From contig CM066914.1 in NCBI GenBank assembly GCA_033964015.1, forward strand, positions 31,541,492 to 31,605,491: 64,000 nucleotides of DNA. Direction: 5' to 3'. Numbering within the stretch: the first letter of the stretch is position 1; each line of letters starts with the position of its first letter. The notes beneath the pieces were generated by a model. It made no database searches and was not told where the DNA came from. It worked only from the letters and a program-made list of their open reading frames with translations. Positions 53,931-63,960 of the stretch are shown in pieces. The position numbers and the translations under genes were made by a program. Origin of the DNA: Scolanthus callimorphus (Eukaryota; Cnidaria; Anthozoa; Actiniaria; Edwardsiidae).

Positions 53931-54232
53931 AAGACCCACTACTTGCTATTGTCACTCCCAAAAAAGCGTGAAAAAGAACAATTATAAAAAGTTGAGCAAT
54001 CCAAAAAACATTTCTCAATTTACAATTGACTTTTGGTGCAGAAATTGCACTGAAAGAAAAAAGTATCAACATTATTATCAGAAAGTTCATTTTAACATTA
54101 AGTTATGGATTGCGTAGCTAGCTCCGTAGAGGTAAATATGACCACCCTATCTTTAAGACCCTAAAGAAAATTAAACAGAAAATTAAACTCGTCCTTTTTG
54201 CAAAGTTCAAGTAAACTTAACTCATTAGACCT

Positions 54233-55156
54233 TTACAAAAACTCGGCAGGAATCGTATCGAATCTATACAGTTCTCCTTTTAACTGGATGGATCTGCCCA
54301 GAGCTTTTGCGTCCTCACCCATCTCCTTAGCTTTAAGCATAGCTTTGACAAGCGCACGCCTCTCCTTTTGAACCTTTTGAACTACCTTCGGGTAGTCGAG
54401 AGTGATGTATGCGTCAGTGTAATTGATGGAATTTCGCAAACCGGCTCTCCGACTCCAAATAAGATTTCGGTCTTCACGGCACAAAAAACGCACTATTATA
54501 GGTCTAGGTCTAGTTCTCTCCCCCACTTTGCCAAGGCGGTGTACAGCGTGAAAGCGCATCCCAGCAGCGTTGATACCAAGCTCGTTTATAATGACATTTC
54601 GTATTAACTCTCTGCAGTCCTCGCCTGGACATTCGGGTATATTCTTGACATTGAGATTCTCCCTCCGGGTGTAGGCGTCCAAACGAATCCTTTCCTCCTT
54701 CTCAATCTTAATTTCCTCCTCCAAAACGCCAACTTTTGACTGGAGCTCCTCAAGTACTTTCTCTTGCGAAGCGCTGGTAGACTTCAACTCATTCACCTCT
54801 GACCACGCGTTTTCGAGCGACTTTTCAATGTCCGTAACCGAAGATCGCAATTCTCTCACTTGTAGTGTTATTTCTTCTCTAAAAGACGCCATATCGGCTT
54901 GCACATTCTTAAAGCCAATAGTCATGCTGCTTTCCATACTCTCAAGTTTCGCCAGAACAACTGCCATCTCAGAGGTTTTCTTGTTAACTTCGCCGTTCGC
55001 CGCCATATTGGACTGCTCGAGTTTTAGAGGCGACGGGGACAAAAGTCTGATTTTCTTGAAACTTGCCTTCTTCGGAGTTTTATTTTCGCCTTCAGGGCTA
55101 GATGAGCTGCTTAACACTCTTTTACGCTCAGTGGACATACCTATAGCTCCAAACAC
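54233..55156 (-). CDS. L1/Tx1-type LINE ORF1 protein
   Basis: 307 codons, intact. A basic, Ser-rich N-terminus is followed by a coiled coil (about residues 60-155), then RLDAYTRRENLNVKNIPE, the start of the RRM-like domain, and FHAVHRLGKVGERTRPRPII, RFLCREDRNLIWSRR and the C-terminal domain with KERRALVKAMLKAKE. It would bind element RNA. ATG 55156 is the first in frame and lies ~40 bp inside the presumed 5' end; a second Met is at residue 7. Confidence 0.85.
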   Translation of the reverse strand: MFGAIGMSTERKRVLSSSSSPEGENKTPKKASFKKIRLLSPSPLKLEQSNMAANGEVNKKTSEMAVVLAKLESMESSMTIGFKNVQADMASFREEITLQVRELRSSVTDIEKSLENAWSEVNELKSTSASQEKVLEELQSKVGVLEEEIKIEKEERIRLDAYTRRENLNVKNIPECPGEDCRELIRNVIINELGINAAGMRFHAVHRLGKVGERTRPRPIIVRFLCREDRNLIWSRRAGLRNSINYTDAYITLDYPKVVQKVQKERRALVKAMLKAKEMGEDAKALGRSIQLKGELYRFDTIPAEFL

Positions 55157-55346
55157 TCATTCATAGGGTAGCGCGAGAGCAGAGCTAACTAATCACGTAT
55201 GTACTCCATGAGTACCAGGAATTAAAGATGCTGCTCGAGGATGTTAGTCTTCAAATAGTAATGGAGGAATCGAGAATAGTGGTCAGGATAAGCTTTGTGA
55301 GTTTGATACAAAGATAAACGAGATTACGGAGAAGGTCCAAGGAGTT

Positions 55347-56304
55347 TTGGGCAATCGTAGGGAATCAAAATTACATAAATTTATGGATCAGTCGAGCGTA
55401 TCACCGAATGAGCAAGAATCGGCATCGGAGGATTTACATTATCGAACGGTTTCCCAAGTGAACGCGTTCATCTCAGAGTGGACAATACCAAGGAACAACA
55501 GACACTTATGGTACATGATAGTCAAGATGAGGATGTTGTTTCGTTGCCAGCTGATTTATTAGGAGTTCCGAAGGACGTGGCTCAAGATTTGGAAAAGAAT
55601 TCTGGGGTTGTTGAACAAGAAGTTATTGCCTTTTTGACCCCTTATGAGACATCAGAGGGAAATATCACCGAGGAGACACGGGAAGAAGGAGTGCGTGCTT
55701 ATTTAGAAGAGAAAATAGGACTGGGGGTTGAGGGAGCTTAAGAGTTTTTTTGGAGGGCTACAAGTGGTAGTTTATTTGTCGAGTAGGGTGTTGTCGAAGG
55801 CTGAATTATCATTGTTATCTAAGGGACTTAAGTTTTGTCCAACACCGGAGGAGATTGATGTTTATGCGTTAAGGAAGGATATTGAAGAGTATGTTAGACG
55901 TATTCGTCTCAAGGAATACTTTTATTGTGACGAAGATGTCGAAGGTGAGTTTTCGGAGACTCCAGCGTTTAGGAAAAAAATCATCTTGGTGCCCAGATCG
56001 AAATAGGGAGCTAATACTTGAGTCCTATGTTCAGGAGTTGGAAAAGAGAATTATGTCGGGAGATTTTAATAACCGGGTCAATAGAAATCTAACAAGTGAG
56101 GAACAACAGGCATTTATAGATCTAGAGACTTACGACGATATTGTGATAAAAGAAGCAGACAAAGGTTCCGCTGTCGTCATCATGGATAAGCAGAGATACA
56201 TTTCGGAGGGTATGAGACAAGTGCAGGATAAAGACGTTTACGTTGCTCTTAGATCGGGACATTACCCAGGAGATGAAAACCAACGTGAACAGGATCGTAA
56301 ATAA
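55347..56304 (+). pseudogene. Penelope-like element 2, N-terminal region
   Basis: Frames 55347-55741, 55728-56006 and 55882-56304 overlap and together hold LRKDIEEYVRRIRLKEYF, NRNLTSEEQQAFIDLETYDD and IVIKEADKGSAVVIMDK, the last being the conserved region just before RT in Penelope-like proteins. Shifts lie near 55735, 55950 and 56290. Confidence 0.7.
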
Positions 56305-56314
56305 ATCGTAAACA

Positions 56315-57714
56315 TTGCAGTATCTACAAGTGATTAAAGACGTGAAAGCAGGAAGATTTTATCTATTACAAAAGATTCACAAGAAAGGTTGCTCAGGACG
56401 ACCTGTTATTTCAGGGTGTGGCACTCCTACTGAAAAGATTTCCGAGTTCGTGGACTCTTACCTGAAACTTCTGGTGCCTAAGGTCAAATCCTATGTTCAG
56501 GATACCAACGATTTTCTTCGTAAATTAATTGACATTGGAAATATTCCAGAAGGAACGATTTTAGTCACCATTGACGTCGATGGTTTATATCCCCATATCC
56601 CTCATGATGAAGGTCTGCAAGCCAGCCGAGAAGCTGTGGAGAAAAGAACTAGCCCAAGGATTCCTACAGAACGATGTATTAAACTGGCGGAGTTAGTATT
56701 AAAAGGCAATAATTTTGAGTTTAATGGTCATCACTTTCTACAAAAGTTAGGCACGGCGATAGGAACTAGGATAGCACCAGCATATGCTAACTTTTTATGG
56801 ACAGGCTAGAGACTAGTCTTCTAGAAGGATACGAAAAGAAGCCACATACCTGGCTTAGATATATTGATGATGTGTTTATGTTGTGGGCGCATGGGGAGGA
56901 GGAACTTAAGAGTTTCCTAACATATTTGAATGACGCTCACCCTACTATCAAGTTTACCTGGGACTGGTCCACGGAGAGAGTTAACTTCTTGGATGTATTG
57001 GTTAGTAATGATAATGGTGCCCTTGTGACAGATTTGTATGTGAAACCCATCGATAAACATCAATATCTGGAATTTATCTCATGTCACCCAAGGAACTGCA
57101 AGAACGCTATACCGTACGCTCAAGCGCTAAGGTTGAGAAGAATTTGTTCATCTGAGGAAAGTTTTGACAGGAGAGCTCAAGAGCTGATGACGTATTTGGT
57201 AGCTAGAGGTTACAAGGAGGGGTATATTCTTCAACAGATAGCGCGAGCTAAGAGAACCTCGAGAGAACAAGCTTTGACTCCTCCAAATCAACCCCCAAAT
57301 ACAAGTACTCGGACACCGTTTGTGGTAACATATCACCCCGGACTTCCAAATATTGGAGGTATTCTGCGTGACCTTCATCCGTTGCTACATATGTCCGAAA
57401 GATGTAGAAATGCAATCAAAGAGATTCACATGACAGCGTTCCGTAAACCCAAGTGCTTGAAAGATTTCCTTGTACATGCCAAAGTCAAACAATCAGGGAG
57501 CGAGGTTCGTGGCACACAGAAATGCGCATCAGGCGCGAGATGTGAGATCTGTACCAAAGGAAATTACCTTACAATAGGCGACAGATTTACCAGCAAAACC
57601 ACCGGCAAGAGTTATAGTATTAATTACAGACTGGATTGTAATAGTGCTAATGTAGTGTATTTGCTTTCATGTAAGATCTGTGGTTTTCAGTACGTGGAAT
57701 CGACCACTACCTAG
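56315..57714 (+). pseudogene. Penelope-like element 2, RT and GIY-YIG endonuclease
   Basis: RT (56315-56809): RFYLLQKIHKKG, GRPVISGCGTPTEKISEFVD, TIDVDGLYPHIPHDEGL, ELVLKGNNFEFNG, LGTAIGTRIAPAYAN. One base shift at about 56800, then WLRYIDDVFMLWAHGEEELK (56850) and RVNFLDVLVS. Linker FVVTYHPGLPNIGGILRDLH, cysteine cluster CASGARCEIC, endonuclease NVVYLLSCKICGFQYVESTT. The Gly of the usual YVGST is Glu here, and the next codon is TAG. Sequence behind it (FRLRFNNHKSRLKKH, then NGHNGLKDVEV and LGLNENDFLYS) is still alike to element 1. Confidence 0.88.
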
Positions 57715-58103
57715 TTTAGACTTCGCTTTAATAACCATAAGAGTAGGCTTAAGAAGCATAGCAAACTACCGAAAGAGGAGAGAGAGTCAGATGATCTAAT
57801 TATAGACACTTTTTTACTAATGGACATAATGGTCTGAAGGATGTAGAAGTAATACTTATAGACAAGACGGATACCGGTTCAAGGCTCACAGACAAGGAAG
57901 GACCATGGGCTTATAAATTTCGTACCATCAACCCATTAGGACTCAACGAAAATGACTTTTTGTACAGTGAAAACCGCCGAATCGGACGTGCGCGTGGAGC
58001 TAGGAAGTAACTCCAGACTATTTATTATTCCGTTATTTTCATGTTAGCGCGCGCTGTTTGTACCTCTCACTCTATTTATATCACGCGTAATGCGTTTCAT
58101 TCA

Positions 58104-58140
58104 CCCTGAAGAAGGCCTTCTTGAAGGTCGAAATATAGGT
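58104..58140 (+). ncRNA. Conserved 3' stem of Penelope-like element 2, hammerhead-like core
   Basis: CCCTGAAGAA, GGCCTTC-TT-GAAGGTC (stem), GAAATATAGGT. Same plan as 52718-52765 with a different but paired stem. Confidence 0.55.
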
Positions 58141-58150
58141 GTTATTGTTT

Positions 58151-58752
58151 GATATTTGTCTTTTTTCTTGTGTTAAGATATATTTTTATCGAAGAGAGTT
58201 TATTAGACAACGTTTGATGCTTGTGATAAGATTTATATAGATAGAAAGATATTATTCATATATTTTCTTGTATTTAACTTTTTATATATTCATATCACAT
58301 ATTTGTTAGGGTGTCCCCGATTAGTGTACCACCTGTGGTATGCTAGAAGATATTGACACAATAATAAAGTTGTTGATTGATAAACAACCTGTCAATCAAA
58401 TATTTGTGACGTCATTACTAACGTTATTTCCTAACTAGAAGTTTCTAATAGAAAGTGAAGTGCTCCCTGCAACAACAGACAATGCACCTCCTCTGCATGG
58501 TGAACAAGCAATAGAAATCACCTGAAGAGCAATATCAAGGCAAAGGATTTCTTGCAGCATCATCTTGTTTATCACACTTGCCTGTGCTCCATGCTTGAGT
58601 TTTAGGCTTTACTAAGGGTGATACGAATTTTATCTTATTGTGTTCAAACATTATAAATTTCAACACTCAAAGATAAAATGTGTATCGCCGTATGGCCATG
58701 TAATATTGTCTATGCATGCAGCTCAATGAGGTGTAGACTGAATATTATACAC
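58151..58752. other. No gene seen
   Basis: AT-rich end of the Penelope-like element and spacer. TGACGTCA at 58407. Confidence 0.45.
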
Positions 58753-59710
58753 TTATTATATGGCAACGATAGTACGCGCGCTCTGATTGGCTAACGAGCG
58801 GGCGTAACTCTCCGTAATGCCCACGGGCATTATGGAAATTCTTAATGCCCGCTCCCAGTTCACGGACTGACAAGCATTCATCTCCTTTAAATAACACAAA
58901 TTCAAAAAGATTTTCAGCGAAATTCACAACAAGGAATACATGACACAGTATAACACCAGATCTAACTTGTGACAAGACGAAAATAATGGCCTGAATATCA
59001 GAAATGACCTGTTTACAAAAGCAAACAGAGCCAAAAAAGTTACTGTAAGAAATTCGAGCGAGAAAATGAAGGGAGTCAAAATAGCAACAAAAGATAAAAG
59101 CTACTGTAAAGTCAAAATTTAATGGGAATTCAAGATACTCGAGAGCTAAAAATAGAAAGCGAGTTCAAACTTTGTGCTTACCGATAGTCAAGTCGCTCAT
59201 TTCTTTTCTCTTTTCATCTCCTCGAGTTAAATTCATTCTTACTTGACGTTTGCTTTTGCACAAAAGCCGGCTAAAATAACCATGCAATTTGGAGGATAGC
59301 TTGTGAAGTATCTTCTTCAGGTTAACTCTTCTTCCGTACTTATTAAAGGCCTTTTGTAATGAGCAATGCTTTCCCCAATGGTGCTAAAATAATTTGAGCT
59401 GACGTCGAAGACTTGCTTCCCGGTTGCTTGCCGTTTGAAACTTCTGTAACTACTCAAAAGTTTCTCACAAATGACTAAACAGCATTATAAAATGTAAAAG
59501 AAAGGATTCCGAAGTATTTGACATCCATAAGAGATTGATTACATTAGATCAAGTCTGGCGTGGTTTGCACACACGGGTGTTCTATCAGTTTGACTCAGAG
59601 AATGAAAAACTCTGAATGAACTCGAGCGACGCGGGCGCGTGTTTCGGCGGGAAAATGAACGAGGCGACTTCCGGTTCGTAAAAAGTTTGTAGAAAAGTGC
59701 CATATAATAA
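58753..59710. mobile_element. 958-bp element with TTATTATATGGCA ends
   Basis: TTATTATATGGCA (58753-58765) and TGCCATATAATAA (59698-59710) are perfect 13-bp inverted ends. A decayed copy is at 32.0-33.2 kb. On the minus strand both copies keep a splice-donor-like ATCG|GTAAGC (near 59180 and 32684). Confidence 0.65.
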
Positions 59711-59860
59711 ACAACTTACTAACCTCGACCGTTCGGGCATTACGTGAAATATCAAACCTCGGTTTTGGCGTATCAACCTCGCTATCGCTCGGTCGATACG
59801 CCAAAACCTCAGTTTGATATTTCACGTAATGCCCTCACTCTCGGTTAGTAAGTAGTTATT
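59708..59860. repeat. ~150-bp hairpin element
   Basis: ACTTACTAACC...GGTTAGTAAGT enclose GGGCATTACGTGAAATATCAAAC and its complement; centre CCTCGCTATCGCTCGG. Confidence 0.85.
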
Positions 59861-59951
59861 AATGACTGCTCCCGAGGGAAACATCAGTTTTGTTTCCCAA
59901 GCTCGAGATTCGAGGGAAACAAAACTGGTGTTTCCCGAGGGAGCAGTCATT
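59861..59951. repeat. 91-bp hairpin
   Basis: AATGACTGCTCCCGAGGGAA pairs with its complement ending at 59951; inner GTTTTGTTTCCC/GGGAAACAAAAC. Confidence 0.9.
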
Positions 59952-59956
59952 AAGTG

Positions 59957-60326
59957 TTTTGTTATATAGCAAAAAATAAACTGCAATTATTAAATCAAAA
60001 CAAATGTATTTCAAGAACGAAAGAGACAAAGTGTGTGCGCGACTGCATCGTGTAAAATGAAAACACTCCTAAAATCCCACAATTTTCTTGCATTAGCAAA
60101 AACTTATCAAAATTAGCAAAGGTAAAAGAGACACGCGCGTTTACAATAAACTTCTATTTTTCCCGCTCTCAAACGCGACGCGCGAAAGCAATATTCCCCG
60201 ACCAGTCAATAATTTTTCGAAATATTGACTGATCGGGGAATATTGATTTGTACTTCACCACGTGACCTTGATTTAGCCAATAAGAGCGCGCGTTCGGTTG
60301 GAGTGACTACTCGCTATATAACAAAA
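59957..60326. mobile_element. ~370-bp element with TTTTGTTATATAGC ends
   Basis: TTTTGTTATATAGC at 59957 and its complement at 60313-60326. It contains the 57-bp hairpin 60189-60245 (CAATATTCCCCGA...TCGGGGAATATTG). Confidence 0.65.
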
Positions 60327-60534
60327 GATAAATACTCACTTGGTGTGCTATAAAACAACAGTAAATTTGCCAGAAACATCAAATTAGGGACGCAACAAAA
60401 TGTAAGATATAGAGAAAAATATATAAACAATTACTTTTAAATTCAGAAAAAGCTTTTAATTAAATTTTTCATCTCTCAGATTAATACAGATCCCTACCAG
60501 TAATATTGTTGGATTTATCCATCAGATTTTCTTG

Positions 60535-62736
60535 TTTATTATATCCATTTTGAAATCACTGTCAATCCCTGCAATCTGATTGGCTTACAACAGTGCGATT
60601 TATTCCCAAATCGCATCCTTTTGAGTCTAAATCGCATCTTTTTCTCAGCCAATCACAAATAAGCACCAAAACCAAACAACCAATCAGATTTGAGCATTAC
60701 ATTTCATTAGCTAATCAAATTGCAGGAAAATGTGCTAGGGAAGCCATTTGGGGAAAAAATTTTCAAGTTTTTGTTGCAAAACTTCCCAAACTTTCAAGGC
60801 AAAATGGATGAAATTAATTACTTACAGTTTGGTATTGATGATGATGACTTACTAGCAGCAGAGGCCTCATGTTCACTTGATTTTCCCGAGTTTTTGTTAC
60901 TTTTGAGGAAAATTTTGGCGATAATTCTACAGCAACATCTCACAATCCGAGCGTCCCGCGATCCAAAGCAAGTGAAATACCGACACCAATAACAGAGAAA
61001 TCCAATGATAACGATGTTTCCCGGTTCCCTGAAGTTACAAGCGATGCAATTGAAGAGCTGAAGACGGTTGCCATTAATAAAAACACTTCTAGATCCACGA
61101 AACAATGGATGAATGTGTTCAATGCTTGGTGTCAGTCCCGTCATCTTCAGAATGTAAACATCGAAACAATGGCGCCGCGAGAACTTGACAAGATCCTGAG
61201 CCAGTTCTATGCAGAGGTCAAGAAGAGAGATGGAGAGGACTACGAACCAGAGTCACTCAAAAAAATGCAGTCAGCCATTGAACGCTTTCTTAAGGATAAA
61301 AACTACCCCCTGAGCATCGTGCGGGCGAGAGAGTTCTTCAATTCGCAGCAAATCCTCCAGGCGAAGGCGATTTCCTTGCGTCAAGAAGGAAAGGGAAAGA
61401 GACCAAATAAAGCGCAACCATTATCCGAGAATGACGAGGTGGCACTCTGGGAGAAAGGCCAGTTGGGCGACTTCAATGGCCGAGTTTTGACAAATGTAAA
61501 CTTTAAGAACTTGACTGAGCAACTAGGGTTGCGAGGTCGCCAAGAGCATTACGATGCATATGTGGAGGATCTTGTGGTAAGACAACTAGAAGACGGCAGT
61601 GAAGCGGTTGAATTCCGAGAAGGGCCAACCAAAACCCGAAGTGGTGGGCTAACAATCAAGAGACGAACAACTCCCCAAGTAATGCACACCACAGATGGAG
61701 GAAAAACCGATCCTGTTCGCCTGTTCAAGCTCTGGCTATCGAAGCGTCCAGAAGGCATGAAGAGCAGCGGTCCCCTGTACTTGAGTGTCATAAATCGCCC
61801 GAAAACACCTGATGTCTGGTATACAAAAGTCAGAATGGGCCAGAATACAGTCGGAAATCTAATGAAAACCATGGCCTCCTGTCTCCAGACCGACAAAAAG
61901 ATCACAAACCATAGCATGAGGAAAACACTCGTCGCAAAGTTGAAGAAATCTGGCCAGCCGAGAAACGTTATCTGCGAGATAACTGGACATGCACGAGAGT
62001 CGTCGCTAGATGATTACGACGCCATGGATGAGACACAGAGGAAAGAGCTCTCTCATATCATCAGTGGATATCAGCCAGATCATAATGATCATCTGAAAGT
62101 AGCCCAAAATCAAGCGCCGAAAAAGTCAAATCCCGCTTCAAGTTCAAGTCAAATGTCTTCTCAGGCCGTTGAAGCTCAGCGTCAGCCACTACTTTCACTT
62201 CCAGTTTCGCAGTTCCAGCACCAAAGCAAGGTTATGCATCAGTCTCATCAGTCTATGGGCTATAATACAGCCTTTCCATCTACTGGATTCCAAGGTTTCC
62301 CAGGCTTTCATTCCCTGCAATATGGAATGGCAGCGTTCACCAGTGCAAGCAGCTCACCGAGTCCATCTCATTCACAGAATTACACGGGCTGCACTTTCAA
62401 TTTCTACGCTAGAGAAAGCGAGAATGCCGAAAAAAACCCAAAGAAACGCAGGGCATTCATCTTAGAGTCAGATGAGGAAGACTGAACTGTTCTAGTGACT
62501 GTTTTTGCGAAGAATTCCCCGTTCTATTGCGGGAATTGACTTTAAATGACGTTCGGGAAACTTGTTTCCCATTTTCATGCTCGAATGAGTTTTGATCACA
62601 TGATATATTTCGCATATTTTACCATATTTTAATCAGATGTACAAGCGTTTCCGGTTCCGCTTTAGAAAACCGGAATGAGAAATAAATCATATTTTGACAA
62701 CCCGAATTCGTGTGATTTCAAAATGGATATAATAAA
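60535..62736 (+). mobile_element. Crypton-type element enclosed by perfect 25-bp inverted repeats
   Basis: 60535-60559 (TTTATTATATCCATTTTGAA...) and 62712-62736 are exact reverse complements. Between them lies a single intact tyrosine recombinase gene with its own 3' AATAAA (62683). No target duplication was evident. Cryptons are normally described without TIRs, so the repeats may mark a different kind of element or a MITE pair around it. Confidence 0.55.
60804..62485 (+). CDS. Crypton-type tyrosine recombinase (KIAA1958/DUF3504-like)
   Basis: The main frame is intact from about 60900 to the stop at 62485; ATG 61109 is the first in it and gives 458 residues, but in-frame sequence upstream (SRSTKQWMNVFNAWCQSR) belongs to the N-terminal SAM-like domain. 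The real start is probably ATG 60804 (MDEINYLQFGIDDDD) in another frame, needing a one-base shift or short intron near 60890. Numbering from 61109: Arg box LGLRGRQEH (R142/R144), TNHSMRK (H268/R271), TGHARESSLDDYD (H294, nucleophile Y303, nine apart). Residues 330-458 are Ser/Gln-rich, ending in KKRRAFILESDEED, probably nuclear. It may be an active transposon enzyme or a domesticated gene. Confidence 0.85.
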
Positions 62737-62884
62737 ATGGTAATTGAACTTCGTGTCGTGCAATTTTGGTCTGAAATCGCACTTGTGATTTCAAATCGAC
62801 CTCGCGCTTACGCGCTCGGTCGATTTGTAAATCACGCGTGCGATTTCAGACCAAATTGCACTCCACTCAGTTCAATTACCATTA
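62737..62884. repeat. 148-bp hairpin element next to the Crypton repeat
   Basis: AATGGTAATTGAACT pairs with AGTTCAATTACCATT; inner TTTGGTCTGAAATCGCAC with its complement; centre CCTCGCGCTTACGCGCTCGG. It abuts the right 25-bp repeat with no gap. Confidence 0.85.
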
Positions 62885-63253
62885 TATATTATTCCCGAAT
62901 AATGTGTGTGCAATTGTAATCAGTTTTTTGGCTGGCTACTAAAAAATTGTCTAGTAACATCACTGGAATTATATTCTTGTGCCGAGTCTACAAAAAGAAA
63001 AGAAAAAAATCCAAAAGTGAGCACACAAAAAATATCACTCAATCAGTCAAGTTTATTTATGATTAATACACTGTTAAAAAGTTTTTATTCAAGTTACATG
63101 TATTTTACTTACAAGAAATCCACCAAAGAATAATTAAGCTTATTAGTCCCTCTGCAGTCGGCAAATTGTTCGTGAAATTGTTGTCAAAATACGCTTCAAA
63201 AACATCTACAAATATGCAATCACGACTGACAAAGGCATATGACTGTTACTTAC
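62885..63253. other. No gene; presumed intron of the exon at 63.3 kb
   Basis: AT-rich. Lies downstream of the donor on the minus strand. Confidence 0.4.
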
Positions 63254-63318
63254 CGATAACCTCCGAATTTAAACAACAATTTCTGTAAACCGATCGACAA
63301 ATCGTGAATGTTTTCCAT
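63254..63318 (-). CDS. Possible first coding exon, minus strand
   Basis: ATG at 63318 encodes MENIHDLSIGLQKLLFKFGG and ends at TATCG|GTAAGTAA, a consensus donor. The region upstream is CpG-rich. The start resembles N-termini placed before RecQ-type helicase cores in cnidarians, but the rest of the gene is outside or not recognised, so function is not assigned. Confidence 0.35.
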
Positions 63319-63442
63319 CTTGACAAGAATGGCGTCGCTAACTCTCCGAGCAAAGGACTCTGGGGGAATGTGCCACCGACCGAACCCAAAATCGCTTGGC
63401 CTCAGCCGAGAAAATGATCGTACTGCGCATGCGCCACATTCC

Positions 63443-63500
63443 AAGGGCGTTAGGACTAAGGGCGTTAGGACTAAGGGCGTTAGGACAAAGGGCGTTATGA
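63443..63500 (+). repeat. Four tandem copies of a 15-bp unit
   Basis: AAGGGCGTTAGGACT repeated with one or two changes in the third and fourth units, just upstream of the possible first exon on the minus strand. Confidence 0.85.
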
Positions 63501-63559
63501 CTTGTCCAGATTTCCGTCCAGATTAGATATGCTCGCTCGCTGGCGCTCGCTCGCAAAAA

Positions 63560-63960
63560 TGTTTTTAACTCTGCGAATTGCTAATATACAACCGCCCAAT
63601 TTTGTCAACAAATTATCTCGCACATCGGTAATTGACACCTGTCAATCACAATGTGATGACGTCATTGATCACGTGATTCCCAGAACTGCTCATAAATCCG
63701 CGAATTTTTAGAATAAAGTCGTCAAACTTTGTCAACATCCCCTCTGGCACACTGCCAATTAGCACATATCAATCAAAATGTGATGACGTCATCGATCACG
63801 TGATTCCACAAAACTGCTTATAACTCCGCCAATTTAATTTAAAAGACATAAGCAAAACTTTGTCAGCATCTTATCTCGAGCACTGACAATTCACACCTAT
63901 CAATCAAAATATAGTGACGTCATCGGTGACATGGTTTCACAGCCAGTCTAATTTTCACGG
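63560..63960 (+). repeat. ~127-131-bp tandem array carrying TGACGTCA and CACGTG
   Basis: Three units with TGACGTCA at 63657, 63784 and 63915. In the first two TGATCACGTGATT follows directly; the third has GGTGACATGGTTT. Each unit also has AACTTTGTCA-like, ACACCTATCAATCA-like and ACTCCGC(C/G)AATTT-like words. Confidence 0.85.

Larger units (their letters stand above)
53100..55190 (-). mobile_element. L1/Tx1-type LINE without reverse transcriptase
   Basis: Minus strand: complete ORF1, then the endonuclease of ORF2 in several frames, ending in the linker behind endonuclease at about 53100. RT and 3' end are missing, and the next recognisable feature is the 3' end of Penelope-like element 1. Confidence 0.75.
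55200..58150 (+). mobile_element. Penelope-like element 2, nearly complete
   Basis: N-terminal region, RT, GIY-YIG endonuclease and 3' hammerhead-like stem in order. Closely related in protein to element 1. Confidence 0.88.
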
